A DNA stretch of 43,005 bases. Source: JAVBOW01 sp031550125. Lineage in GTDB: Bacteria; Bacteroidota; Bacteroidia; Bacteroidales; Rikenellaceae. The stretch lies in assembly GCA_031550125.1 (NCBI GenBank), contig JAVBOW010000025.1, positions 1 through 43,005 of the forward strand, written 5' to 3'. Under the pieces are notes generated by a model that ran no database searches, was not told the origin of the DNA, and was given only the letters and a program-made list of their open reading frames with translations. Below are positions 31,943 to 40,558 of the stretch, in pieces. Both the position numbers and the translations under genes were made by a program. Every line of letters starts with the position of its first letter. Position 1 is the first letter of the stretch.

Positions 31943-33289
31943 ATGGAACTAAGCAAGATCACAGCCATATCGCCCGTCGACGGGCGTTACCGCGACTCGG
32001 CCGAGGCTCTCGACCTTTACTTCTCGGAATACGCCCTTATACGTTACCGGGTGATGGTGGAGGTGGAGTATTTCATAGCCCTGTGCGAGCTGCCCTTGCC
32101 GCAGCTTGTTGGCGTCCTCAGGCAAACTTTCGAATCGCTGCGCGACATATACCGTAAATTCTCGCTCGACGACGCCCTGCACATCAAAGGGATCGAAAAA
32201 ATAACCAACCACGATGTGAAGGCGGTGGAATACTACCTGAAGGAGAAATTCGACGCCATGGGCCTGTTCCCTTACCGCGAATTCGTCCATTTCGGGCTAA
32301 CGTCGCAGGATATAAACAACACGGCCATGCCTTGCTCGCTCCGCGACGCCGCCCACGAACTCTACTATCCGGCCCTGGAAGACCTTATCGCCCGCCTCGA
32401 ACAGCTTTCCGAGGAGTGGAAGGATATCCCGTTGCTGGCGCGTACGCACGGACAGCCCGCCTCGCCCACTAAAATGGGCAAGGAGATAATGGTCTTCGTC
32501 GAGCGGCTGCGCAAGCAGGTGGCCCTGCTGCGCGAGGTGCCGTGTCCCGCCAAATTCGGCGGCGCGACGGGTAATTTCAACGCCCACGTGGCTGCTTATC
32601 CCGATGTGGACTGGGCCGCTTTCGCCGACCATTTCGTAAACGACATATTGCGTCTGGAACGATCAAGAACCACCACGCAGATAGAGCATTACGATAACGT
32701 GGCGGCCATATTCGACAATTTTAAACGCATAAACACCATCCTTATCGACCTGAGCCGCGACATATGGACGTATGTGTCGATGGACTATTTCAAGCAGCGC
32801 ATCAAACCGGGAGAGGTGGGTTCGTCGGCCATGCCGCACAAGGTCAATCCGATAGATTTCGAGAACGCCGAAGGCAACCTGGGCATAGCCAACGCCCTTT
32901 TCGAACACCTGTCGGCCAAACTGCCCGTCTCGCGCCTGCAGCGCGACCTTACCGACTCCACCGTGCTGCGTAACACAGGTGTGCCTATGGCCCATACTAT
33001 GATAGCCTTCGCTTCCATAGTCAGGGGTTTGGGTAAGTTGATAATCAACACCGAGGCCATCGACCGCGACCTTGAAGGGAATTGGGTGGTAATATCCGAA
33101 GGCATACAGACGATCCTGCGCCGCGAGGGATATCCCAAACCCTACGAGGCCCTCAAGGCCCTCACGCGTACGGGGACGGCCATAACACGCGAGGAGATGC
33201 ACGCCTTTATCGACACGCTAAACGTGTCGCACGAGGTGAAGGCGGAACTCAAGAAGCTGACCCCCGGCAACTACACCGGCATTTATTAA
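31943..33289 (+). CDS. purB: Adenylosuccinate lyase
   Basis: Splits fumarate from SAICAR and adenylosuccinate in purine synthesis. The 448-residue protein has the superfamily signature GSSAMPHKVNPIDFENAEGN; the catalytic Ser is probably S295. TSQDINNTAM, ARTHGQPASPT (His) and KFGGATGNFNAH are also visible. The sequence is of the E. coli-like PurB group. The rubredoxin gene follows after 18 bp on the same strand, probably co-transcribed. Confidence 0.98.
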   Translation: MELSKITAISPVDGRYRDSAEALDLYFSEYALIRYRVMVEVEYFIALCELPLPQLVGVLRQTFESLRDIYRKFSLDDALHIKGIEKITNHDVKAVEYYLKEKFDAMGLFPYREFVHFGLTSQDINNTAMPCSLRDAAHELYYPALEDLIARLEQLSEEWKDIPLLARTHGQPASPTKMGKEIMVFVERLRKQVALLREVPCPAKFGGATGNFNAHVAAYPDVDWAAFADHFVNDILRLERSRTTTQIEHYDNVAAIFDNFKRINTILIDLSRDIWTYVSMDYFKQRIKPGEVGSSAMPHKVNPIDFENAEGNLGIANALFEHLSAKLPVSRLQRDLTDSTVLRNTGVPMAHTMIAFASIVRGLGKLIINTEAIDRDLEGNWVVISEGIQTILRREGYPKPYEALKALTRTGTAITREEMHAFIDTLNVSHEVKAELKKLTPGNYTGIY

Positions 33290-33307
33290 CCTATTAAATA
33301 TGAGATC

Positions 33308-33469
33308 ATGAAAAAGTACAAATGCACCATTTGCGGACACATCTACGACCCGGCCGTCGGCGATCCCGACAACGGCATTCCTGCAGGAACGTCATTCGAA
33401 AGCCTGCCCGAAGATTGGGTGTGTCCCATATGCCAGGAGGGGAAAGAGGTATTCGAGCCGATAGAGTAA
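33308..33469 (+). CDS. Rubredoxin
   Basis: A 53-residue one-iron electron carrier of the cytoplasm. The four ligands are C6 and C9 (CTICG) and C39 and C42 (CPIC); YDP, the GDPDNGIPAGTSFESLPEDW loop and the aromatic Y4, Y13, W37 and F49 core positions match the family. The residue after the fourth Cys is Gln rather than the common Gly. In anaerobes rubredoxin usually feeds peroxide or superoxide reductases; no partner gene is nearby. It follows purB closely and ends before a long terminator. Confidence 0.95.
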   Translation: MKKYKCTICGHIYDPAVGDPDNGIPAGTSFESLPEDWVCPICQEGKEVFEPIE

Positions 33470-33508
33470 GCCTCGTCCCATGCCGGAGCGCCGAAGGAGC
33501 CTCCCTGC

Positions 33509-33555
33509 TTTAAACGAACCCCGGAAGTTTTATCGACTTCCGGGGTTCGTTTAAA
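33509..33555. terminator. Bidirectional terminator with a perfect 20-bp stem
   Basis: Arms 33509-33528 and 33536-33555 are exact reverse complements (core CGAACCCCGGAAGT) around a 7-nt loop. Placed between rubredoxin (plus) and cmk (minus); T3 and A3 ends face both ways. Confidence 0.8.
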
Positions 33556-33568
33556 GGTTCTATCGCGC

Positions 33569-33612
33569 GTTGGCCGCGCATATCGCGCATCTTAACGCCA
33601 GCCTGTTTTTCG
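33569..33612 (+). repeat. Palindromic intergenic repeat, copy D (remnant)
   Basis: This 44-bp piece starts with GTTGGCCGCGCATATCGCGC, as in the palindrome foot of copies A and E, then jumps to AACGCCAGCCTGTTTTTCGG, the far end of the element. The central 120-bp fold is lost by a deletion at a different place from copy B. Same orientation as copy A. Confidence 0.7.
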
Positions 33613-33637
33613 GGCCGAACATAATTGGGGCAGTTTC

Positions 33638-34336
33638 TCAGACTCCTGCCTTTCGCAGGTATTGCGCCAGCCATGCCACCTGCTCGTCTATCGTCATGTA
33701 GCTGTTGTCGAGTACTATTGCGTCGGGCGATTGGACGAGCGGGCTTATTTCCCGGGTTTGGTCCGCAAGGTCGCGGTCGCGGATGTTTTTCTCTATTTGT
33801 TCGAGCGACACCGTCTCTCCCTTCGCCCTCAGCTCGTCGTAGCGGCGGCGGGCCCTGACCGCCGGGTCGGCCGTCATGAATATTTTCAGCTCGGCGTCGG
33901 GAAATACCACGGTGCCTATGTCGCGGCCGTCCATCACTATGCCGCGTCCGCGTCCCATGGCCTGCTGCTGGGCCACCAACTTTTCGCGTACCTCTTTTAT
34001 GCGGCTCACGGGGCTTACCCACGAACTCACCTCGATGGTGCGGATGGAATCCTCCACGTCGGCTCCGTTGAGGTAGATGTCGCTGGCCCCCCGCTCGGGG
34101 TTGTACCTGAAGGTTATTTCGCACTCGTCCAGGAGGCCCACCAGCCTGCCCGCGTCTATCCCGTCGAGCGATATGGCTCCCTTTTCGAGGGCGAAGAGGG
34201 TGACGGCCCGGTACATGGCCCCCGTGTCGATGAAGATATACCCGAGCATGGCGGCTATGCGTTTGGCGAAAGTGCTTTTACCGCACGAGGAGAACCCGTC
34301 TACGGCTATTATTATTTTATTTTGAGATGATTGCAT
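33638..34336 (-). CDS. cmk: Cytidylate kinase
   Basis: Phosphorylates CMP and dCMP. The 232-residue product has the P-loop GFSSCGKST (14-22), IDTGAMYRAVT, the CMP-binding SSWVSPVSRIKEVRE, and MDGRDIGTVVFPDAE, followed by RARRRYDELRAKG. Length is normal. It overlaps the upstream LysE-family gene by 20 nt, so the two are coupled. Confidence 0.97.
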   Translation of the reverse strand: MQSSQNKIIIAVDGFSSCGKSTFAKRIAAMLGYIFIDTGAMYRAVTLFALEKGAISLDGIDAGRLVGLLDECEITFRYNPERGASDIYLNGADVEDSIRTIEVSSWVSPVSRIKEVREKLVAQQQAMGRGRGIVMDGRDIGTVVFPDAELKIFMTADPAVRARRRYDELRAKGETVSLEQIEKNIRDRDLADQTREISPLVQSPDAIVLDNSYMTIDEQVAWLAQYLRKAGV

Positions 34337-34979
34337 CTAAAGGGATGTTTATGAACATAAGCATGACCGTGGCCACGCCGATAGTTATTATTAACGCGCC
34401 CGATATACGGTTTATCCACAGCATGTGCCGGGGGCGGAATTTGTTACGTATCAGGCTTACGGCGAAGGTAAGCGCGAACCACCACAGCGAAGCGCCCGTA
34501 AACACTCCGCCCATGAGCATCATCGAACGCCACACGCCCAGCTCCGAGGCGCTTATGCCGAACACGGCGAACAGGGCCACGAATATGAGTATGAAGGCCG
34601 GGTTGGCCATAGTTACCCCGAAAAGAGATAGGTAATCCTGCCATAGACTGCTGTGTCCGGCGCGATTGCGGCGTATCTGCACTACAGGGTTGGTGAAGAA
34701 TATGCGGAACCCCACCACCATTACGCAAATCCCGCCTATGGCTTTGATGAGCGTGATGTGGGTTTCGATGAAAGACAGAACCACCGAGAGCGAGAAGAAC
34801 GCCACGGAGGCGAAGAAAAGATCGGCCGTGGCCGACCCGAGGCCCGAAACGAAACCCGATTTCTGGTTTTTGCTAATGGTGCGTTGTATGCACATGACCC
34901 CTATCGGCCCCAGGGGGACCGACGCCATAAGGCCGATGATTATTCCGCGAACCACTATTTCGATCCACATGGCAGACAA
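34317..34979 (-). CDS. LysE/RhtB family exporter
   Basis: A 220-residue inner-membrane protein with about six hydrophobic helices, the first containing GLMASVPLGPIGVMCIQRTI, a hallmark of LysE-type amino-acid exporters. TMANPAFILIFVALFAVFG is another typical segment. Specificity is unknown. The start may be ATG 34979 or 34970. It overlaps cmk at its 3' end, and shares a divergent promoter region with lnt. Confidence 0.85.
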   Translation of the reverse strand: MSAMWIEIVVRGIIIGLMASVPLGPIGVMCIQRTISKNQKSGFVSGLGSATADLFFASVAFFSLSVVLSFIETHITLIKAIGGICVMVVGFRIFFTNPVVQIRRNRAGHSSLWQDYLSLFGVTMANPAFILIFVALFAVFGISASELGVWRSMMLMGGVFTGASLWWFALTFAVSLIRNKFRPRHMLWINRISGALIITIGVATVMLMFINIPLDAIISK

Positions 34980-35061
34980 CTGATTAAAGTCTTGACGTGA
35001 TAATATGGGAACGCCAAGGGCGTCCGGACGAATTTGGGCGTATCCATGCCGTTTAACCCCA

Positions 35062-35069
35062 CAAATATA
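35062..35069 (-). promoter_or_regulatory. -7 box for the LysE-cmk unit
   Basis: Minus strand TATATTTG, exact match, 82 bp upstream of the ATG. The long leader contains a small hairpin (ACGCC/GGCGT around aag). Confidence 0.5.
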
Positions 35070-35081
35070 GTGAAAATAATC

Positions 35082-35089
35082 TATCTTTG
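35082..35089 (+). promoter_or_regulatory. -7 box for lnt-folC
   Basis: TATCTTTG, exact match, 21 bp before the lnt ATG at 35111, divergent from the LysE-family promoter. Confidence 0.6.
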
Positions 35090-35110
35090 CCTCACAAATC
35101 CTGTTTTGCG

Positions 35111-36682
35111 ATGAGAAACAAATTGCTGCTTTGCCTCTTGTCCTCCCTGCTGCTGTCGCTCGGATGGCTGGGGGTAAGCGGTCTTCCGTTGCTTGCGGCG
35201 CTTGTGCCGCTTCTTGTTATCAGCCGCGACGAAGACTCCTCGCGGCGCGGATTCTGGCGCGTGGCCGGATGGACCGCCCTCACTTTCGGGCTGTGGAGCG
35301 CCGCCACGACATGGTGGATATGGAATGCGGCCGCTGTGGGGGCCATAGCTTCGGTTATCATTACCGTATTGCTTTCCGGCGGGGCTTTCATGCTTTGGCA
35401 TTACGTTTCCAAGCGTGCGCCCAAACCTTTGTCCTATACTTTTTTCGTTTCGGCGTGGATAGCGGCCGAATATCTATACACCGTCGGCGAGATATCGTTT
35501 CCGTGGCTTACGCTGGGCAACGGTTTTGCCAACGACATACGTCTGGTGCAGTGGTACGACGCCACAGGGGTGTTCGGCGGATCGCTGTGGGCGTTGGCAT
35601 GCAACCTGTTGTTGCTTGAAGCATTAACGTTGCGCGGCCGGGGCCGGTGGCTGGCCTTCGGGGCCGCCGCGGTGATCCCCGCAGCCGTCTCGCTGGTGAA
35701 ATACGCCGCTTACGCCACGCCTCAGGCCACGGCGAAGGTGGCCGTCGTGCAGCCGAACATCGATCCTTACGCCGAGAAGTTCTCACTGCCGCAGGGCGAA
35801 CAAACCGGATTGCTGATAGATCTGGCGCGGCGGACTCCGAAGGACGTGTCGTGGATAATCACTCCCGAGACGGCGCTCTCCGAGCCTCTCAACGAAGAAT
35901 ACATGCGATCGCCCGGATATTCCGAAGACCTTGCTCGCCTCGATTCCATGATGCGCGACGAATATCCGGACTCCCAGCTCATCCTGGGCGCCACCACCAC
36001 GCGCATCTATCCCGACGGCATGCAAACCGCCACGGCCCGCCGCGGCGAGGCTTTCTGGTACGACCATTTCAACACCGTTATGGCCATAGGCCCGGCGGAC
36101 GGCATGCAACTGCGCCATAAGTCGCTGCTGGTAACCGGCGTGGAGATGACGCCCTATTACCGCTATCTGCGCGACACTGAATTTTTCACCGTCAACCTCG
36201 GCGGGGTGAGCGGGCAGTTGGGCGTCGATCCCGAACCGACGGTTTTCCGCTCGCCCGGAGGCGTCGTCACCGGAGCGGCCGTGTGCTGGGAGGGGGTTTA
36301 CGGGGGATATATGGGCGGCTTCGTGAGGCGCGGAGCGCAGATGTTGTTTATAATAAGCAACGACGGATGGTGGGGCGACACGCCCGGCTACCGGCAGCTG
36401 TTCGCCTACGCCCGCCTCAGGGCGGTGGAGCTGCGCCGCAGCGTCGCCCGCAGCGCCAATACCGGCGTCTCGGGGTTGATAACCCCGCGAGGCGACGTGG
36501 CGTGCAAGCTGGGTTGGGATGTGCGCGGCACGCTTGTCGGCTCCCTGCCGCTGAATGACAAAGTCACTTTCTACGCCCGTTACGGCGACCTGACGGGACG
36601 CTTATCATCCTACGTCTTCGTCCTGTCGTTGCTCTATTTTATCGCCTACCGCGTAAAACGTAAAAACAATCTGGTGAAATGA
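35111..36682 (+). CDS. lnt: Apolipoprotein N-acyltransferase
   Basis: Adds the third acyl chain to lipoproteins at the inner membrane. The 523-residue product starts MRNKLLLCLL; an upstream ATG overlaps the -7 box. Five or six membrane segments (about 1-195) precede the nitrilase-like periplasmic domain (about 205-480), then a final helix (about 495-515). The catalytic triad should be E253 (ITPETALSEP), K337 (RHKSLLVTGVE) and C392 (AVCWEGVYG). It overlaps folC by ATGA. Its substrates would include the many lipoproteins encoded here. Confidence 0.96.
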   Translation: MRNKLLLCLLSSLLLSLGWLGVSGLPLLAALVPLLVISRDEDSSRRGFWRVAGWTALTFGLWSAATTWWIWNAAAVGAIASVIITVLLSGGAFMLWHYVSKRAPKPLSYTFFVSAWIAAEYLYTVGEISFPWLTLGNGFANDIRLVQWYDATGVFGGSLWALACNLLLLEALTLRGRGRWLAFGAAAVIPAAVSLVKYAAYATPQATAKVAVVQPNIDPYAEKFSLPQGEQTGLLIDLARRTPKDVSWIITPETALSEPLNEEYMRSPGYSEDLARLDSMMRDEYPDSQLILGATTTRIYPDGMQTATARRGEAFWYDHFNTVMAIGPADGMQLRHKSLLVTGVEMTPYYRYLRDTEFFTVNLGGVSGQLGVDPEPTVFRSPGGVVTGAAVCWEGVYGGYMGGFVRRGAQMLFIISNDGWWGDTPGYRQLFAYARLRAVELRRSVARSANTGVSGLITPRGDVACKLGWDVRGTLVGSLPLNDKVTFYARYGDLTGRLSSYVFVLSLLYFIAYRVKRKNNLVK

Positions 36683-37974
36683 CCTACGCCGAAACTCTGG
36701 AATTCCTTTACTCGGCCCTGCCCGTTTTCCAGCGCGAGGGGGCGTCGGCCTATAAACCGGGTTTGGACAACACCCTCGCATTCCTTGCCCTTTTGGGCGA
36801 TCCGCACCAAAAAGGTATAAAGTACGTCCATGTGGCCGGCACCAACGGTAAAGGCTCTACTTCTCACATAATAGCGTCGTGCCTGCAGGCGGCGGGAAAC
36901 CGTACGGGACTCTTCACCTCGCCCCACCTGAAAGATTTCCGGGAGCGCATACGCATAGACGGCGATGCCGTCCCTGAGGATTTCGTGGTGGATTTCGTCG
37001 AGCGTTGGCGCGACGAAATGGTGGGCCTGGGCCTTACCTTCTTCGAAATGTGTACGGCGCTTGCCCTTAGTTATTTCACGGCGGAAGGGGTCGATGCGGC
37101 GGTTATTGAGACCGGGCTTGGAGGCCGGCTCGACGCGACCAACGTCATAACCCCGGCGATCGGCGTGATAACCAATATAGGCTACGACCATATGGCCCAG
37201 CTGGGGCCTACGTTGCAGTCCATAGCGGCCGAGAAGGCGGGTATAATCAAGCCCGGCGTACCGGTGGTGGCGGGTTGCCGCAATCCGGATACGGACAACG
37301 TCTTCATGGCCGCCGCCTCGGCGGTCGGCAGCCCCCTGGCCTTTGCCGGGGACGAGTGGCATATACGCAAGACGGGAGAAAATATGTTTTCGCAGAGTTT
37401 CGAGGTTTCCGGGAGCGGCAATATGTCTGTTGACGTCAAGACCGACCTTTTAGGCCATTACCAGGAGCGCAATATCTTGTGTGCCTTCGCGGTATGTCGT
37501 CGTATGGGCCTGGATTACGAGCATATCAGGAGCGGATGCCGCGCCGTGCAGTCGTCCACCGGGTTGCGCGGCCGCTGGCAAATATTCGGCACGGATCCGC
37601 TGATGGTGTGCGATACCGGTCATAATGCCCATGGTCTCAAAGAAGTGGTTGCGCAGTTGGCCCGCAGCGGCTGCCGCACCCTCTATTTTATAATAGGCGT
37701 GGTGGCGGATAAGGACTTGGACGCTATGCTGTCGCTGCTGCCTTCCGGAGCGCACTATATATTCACCCAGCCTTCAACCCCCAGGGCTTTGGATCGTAAC
37801 GCGCTGGCGGCGGAGGCGTCGGCGCGCGGCCTGCGCGGCGACGTCCGCCCCACGGTTGGCGAGGCGTTGGACCTTGCCCTTTCGCTGGCCGGGCCGGAAG
37901 ATATGATATTTATCGGGGGCAGCACCTATACAGTGGCCGATCTCCCTGAGGGGCTATTAAAAATGACGCTGTAA
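36679..37974 (+). CDS. folC: Folylpolyglutamate/dihydrofolate synthase
   Basis: Adds glutamate to dihydropteroate and to folates. The 431-residue Mur-ligase-like enzyme has the P-loop GTNGKGST (54-61), TSPHLKDFRERIR, VIETGLGGRLDATN, HMAQLG and CDTGHNAHG motifs. Translationally coupled to lnt. folP at 6 kb is the previous pathway step. No terminator was obvious before the upp promoter. Confidence 0.96.
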   Translation: MTYAETLEFLYSALPVFQREGASAYKPGLDNTLAFLALLGDPHQKGIKYVHVAGTNGKGSTSHIIASCLQAAGNRTGLFTSPHLKDFRERIRIDGDAVPEDFVVDFVERWRDEMVGLGLTFFEMCTALALSYFTAEGVDAAVIETGLGGRLDATNVITPAIGVITNIGYDHMAQLGPTLQSIAAEKAGIIKPGVPVVAGCRNPDTDNVFMAAASAVGSPLAFAGDEWHIRKTGENMFSQSFEVSGSGNMSVDVKTDLLGHYQERNILCAFAVCRRMGLDYEHIRSGCRAVQSSTGLRGRWQIFGTDPLMVCDTGHNAHGLKEVVAQLARSGCRTLYFIIGVVADKDLDAMLSLLPSGAHYIFTQPSTPRALDRNALAAEASARGLRGDVRPTVGEALDLALSLAGPEDMIFIGGSTYTVADLPEGLLKMTL

Positions 37975-37999
37975 AGCTGTATTTTCAGTAAAAAATTCG

Positions 38000-38007
38000 T
38001 ATATTTG
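38000..38007 (+). promoter_or_regulatory. -7 box for upp
   Basis: TATATTTG, exact match, 16 bp before the upp ATG; no clear -33. Confidence 0.55.
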
Positions 38008-38023
38008 AGAAATTAACCGAAGC

Positions 38024-38677
38024 ATGGTCAACATACTCAACAAGCAAAACTCCATTCTGAACCGTTTCATCGCCGAAATGAGGGACGTGTCGGTGCAGAA
38101 AGATATGATGCGTTTCCGCCGTAACCTCGAAAGAGCGGGCGAGATAATGGCATATGAAATAAGCAAGACATTAGAATACAGTGCCGTACAGGTTGAGACC
38201 CCTCTGGGCGAGGCCGAGGTGCATATGCCGGACGACCAAATAATCCTGGCGACCGTCCTAAGGGCCGGAATCCCTTACCACCAGGGCTTTCTGAACTATT
38301 TCGACACGGCAGGAAACGCGTTCGTGTCGGCCTACCGCAAATATAGCAAGGACGGTACGTTCAATATAAAGGTCGAATATATCTCCTCGGGCGATTTGAC
38401 GGATAAAACCCTCGTGCTGGTCGATCCGATGTTGGCCACAGGCGCTTCGATGGTGCTGACATACAAGGCTCTGGTGGAGAAGTGCGGTATGCCCAAACAT
38501 GTACACATAGCCTCGGTGGTAGCCAGCGAGGAGGGGATGGAGTATGTCAGGAAATATATGCCCAAAAAGAATTTCACCCTGTGGGTCGGCGCTGTCGACC
38601 AGGAACTCACCGTGAAGTCGTACATAGTGCCGGGCATAGGCGACGCGGGCGACTTGGCCTACGGCGAGAAACTGTAG
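38024..38677 (+). CDS. upp: Uracil phosphoribosyltransferase
   Basis: Salvages uracil to UMP with PRPP. The 217-residue protein has the PRPP loop VLVDPMLATGAS (131-142), a VLRAGIPYHQGF region, and a C-terminal YIVPGIGDAGDLAYG uracil-binding segment. The sequence is the Bacteroidetes-type UPRTase and slightly longer than E. coli Upp. It faces cstA tail to tail with 22 bp between; no strong terminator is seen there. Confidence 0.95.
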   Translation: MVNILNKQNSILNRFIAEMRDVSVQKDMMRFRRNLERAGEIMAYEISKTLEYSAVQVETPLGEAEVHMPDDQIILATVLRAGIPYHQGFLNYFDTAGNAFVSAYRKYSKDGTFNIKVEYISSGDLTDKTLVLVDPMLATGASMVLTYKALVEKCGMPKHVHIASVVASEEGMEYVRKYMPKKNFTLWVGAVDQELTVKSYIVPGIGDAGDLAYGEKL

Positions 38678-38699
38678 CGAACTCCCTCTCCCGGGGAGG

Positions 38700-40148
38700 T
38701 CATGCGACTATCCCGCCTCGTGCCTTGCGCGCTCCGGCGATGAACGCCGCCAGCGCCGCCATTGTTATCCCCGCCGCCGCCAGCATGCCTGCGGCGTACG
38801 GGAATCCCGCCATCTCGGGCGATGTCAGCAGGTAGCCCGTAGTTATGAATGTCATGAACAGCGCAGGGATCAGCATTATAAAGACATTAGCCCTGCGCCT
38901 GTGCAGGTAAACCGCGAAGGCCCAGAGCGAAACTGCGGCGAGCGTCTGGTTGGCCCATGCGAAGTAACGCCAAACCACCTCGAAAGGCAACAGGGTTATC
39001 ACATATCCCGCCGCGAAAAGCGGTATGCATATATAGAGCCTTTTGGCCAGGTTGCGCTGTTCTATTCCCGCCATGTCGGCCACTATCAGCCTGGCGCTGC
39101 GGAAGGCGGTGTCGCCCGTCGTTATGGGGGCGGCTATCACGCCGAGTATGGCCAATATGCCGCCTATCTTGCCGAGCGTGGCGTACGATATGGCGTTGAC
39201 GGCCCAGGCGGCGTTACCTTCGTGCATGGCCATCTGGCCGTTTAGCTCGCGTACTCCGCCGAAGAACGACATGGCTATGCCCGCCCATATTATAGCGATC
39301 ATGCTCTCCGCCACCATCGCCCCGAAGAACACCCCGCGTCCCTGCCTTTCGTTCTTCATGCAGCGCGCCATCATGGGCGACTGCGTGGCGTGGAACCCCG
39401 ATATGGCTCCGCAGGCTATCGTTATGAACAGGGTGGGGAAGATGGGGAAGCCGGCCGCGCCGTCCTTCATATTGGCGAACGAGAGTTCGGGAATGGCGTA
39501 GCCGCCGGTCAGCAAAGCGCCCAGGATGCCGACGGCCATGAACACCAGCGCCGCCCCGAACAGGGGATATATGCGGCCTATGATGGCGTCTATGGGCAAC
39601 AGCGTGGCAATAAAGTAGTACGCCAGAATTATCCATATCCAGAAGTTGGGTATCGTCACTCCGCCCAGGGTAATGTCTGTCATGCCAGTCAGGCTGCCCA
39701 GCAACCCGGCGGGGCCGAGCATGAACACCGCTCCCACCAGCGCCATCATCAGCCCGGTGAATATCCTCATGGCCTGTTTCGCTCCGGTACCAAGGTATCG
39801 TCCTATGATCTCTGGCAGGCTCAAACCTTTGAATTCGAGCGATATCATTCCTGAAAAATAGTCGTGCGCGGCGCCCATGAAAATACCTCCGAACGTTATC
39901 CACAGAAACGCCACAGGCCCGTACATGGCTCCGAGTATGGCTCCGAAAATAGGTCCCAGCCCGGCTATGTTGAGCAGCTGGATCAGGAAAGCCTTCCATG
40001 CCGGCATTGGTACGTAGTCTATTCCGTCGGCATGGGTGTGGCACGGAGTAGGCCGCGAGGGGTCGGCCCCGAAGACCTTTTCGACATATTTACCGTAAGT
40101 GAAATACGATATCGCCAGAAGCGCCATGCAGGCCAGGAATGTGATCAT
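38700..40148 (-). CDS. cstA: CstA family carbon starvation/pyruvate transporter
   Basis: A 482-residue inner-membrane protein with about a dozen or more hydrophobic helices. CstA family hallmarks: FTYGKYVEKVFGAD near the N-terminus, GPIFGAILGAMYGPVAFLW, GAAHDYFSGMISLEFKG, ISGFHATQSPMMARC and TTGDTAFRSARL. Family members import pyruvate or peptides under starvation. It is the short type (E. coli CstA has about 700 residues), common in anaerobes. Own -7 box; convergent with upp. Confidence 0.92.
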   Translation of the reverse strand: MITFLACMALLAISYFTYGKYVEKVFGADPSRPTPCHTHADGIDYVPMPAWKAFLIQLLNIAGLGPIFGAILGAMYGPVAFLWITFGGIFMGAAHDYFSGMISLEFKGLSLPEIIGRYLGTGAKQAMRIFTGLMMALVGAVFMLGPAGLLGSLTGMTDITLGGVTIPNFWIWIILAYYFIATLLPIDAIIGRIYPLFGAALVFMAVGILGALLTGGYAIPELSFANMKDGAAGFPIFPTLFITIACGAISGFHATQSPMMARCMKNERQGRGVFFGAMVAESMIAIIWAGIAMSFFGGVRELNGQMAMHEGNAAWAVNAISYATLGKIGGILAILGVIAAPITTGDTAFRSARLIVADMAGIEQRNLAKRLYICIPLFAAGYVITLLPFEVVWRYFAWANQTLAAVSLWAFAVYLHRRRANVFIMLIPALFMTFITTGYLLTSPEMAGFPYAAGMLAAAGITMAALAAFIAGARKARGGIVA

Positions 40149-40171
40149 GGACGGAAACGGTTAATTTACAG

Positions 40172-40179
40172 CAAAAATA
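40172..40179 (-). promoter_or_regulatory. -7 box for cstA
   Basis: Minus strand TATTTTTG, exact match to TAnnTTTG, 23 bp upstream of the cstA ATG. No CRP-like site was recognised. Confidence 0.5.
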
Positions 40180-40249
40180 TACAGTTTCTGAATTAATCGG
40201 GCCGTTTGCCCGAATTTACAGGCAAATAATCGTATCGGCCTGATCTCCG

Positions 40250-40489
40250 ATAATTCGGGATCACTCCGAAAAACAGGTTGGCGTTCAAATGCGCGTCGAA
40301 AGAAAGCGCCGCGCCTTACGACAGCGACGCTGTGCGTAGCGTGCGTCAGGTTTCACTTATCGTTTGAGTTTCAAACCGGAGCGGACTGCGGTCCGTGAGG
40401 ATTTGAAATGATAAGGATAAGTGAAAGATGATGCGCGATATGCGCAGCCAACATATAATTGAGTCTGGTCCATAATTCGGGATCACTCC
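40250..40489 (-). repeat. Palindromic intergenic repeat, copy E (full length) with 18-bp direct repeats
   Basis: The most complete copy, filling much of the 410-bp gap between cstA and the DUF4136 gene. ATAATTCGGGATCACTCC flanks it at 40250-40267 and 40472-40489; by comparison with copy B the true duplication may be the first 9 bp. The palindrome is 40329-40448: foot arms of 20 bp, TTTCACTTATC/GATAAGTGAAA (40351-40361, 40416-40426), TTTCAAA/TTTGAAA (40369-40375, 40402-40408) and tip GGAC/GTCC (40383-40394). A GC-rich segment, AAAGCGCCGCGCC, lies outside the foot. No gene is supported here. Confidence 0.88.
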
Positions 40490-40508
40490 TTGAAATGCAC
40501 CATAAAAA

Positions 40509-40538
40509 GAACGGGGACCTCTATCGAGGCCCCCGTTC
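40509..40538 (-). terminator. Terminator after the DUF4136 gene
   Basis: GAACGGGG (40509-40516) pairs with CCCCGTTC (40531-40538) and CCTC with GAGG inside; the minus strand continues TCTTTTTATG. Confidence 0.85.
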
Positions 40539-40558
40539 CTGGTATATCGCAAGCGCGG

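Noticed and set aside
38683..38699. CCTC/GAGG hairpin between upp and cstA
   Set aside because: Four-base stem without a T-run; too weak to call a terminator.
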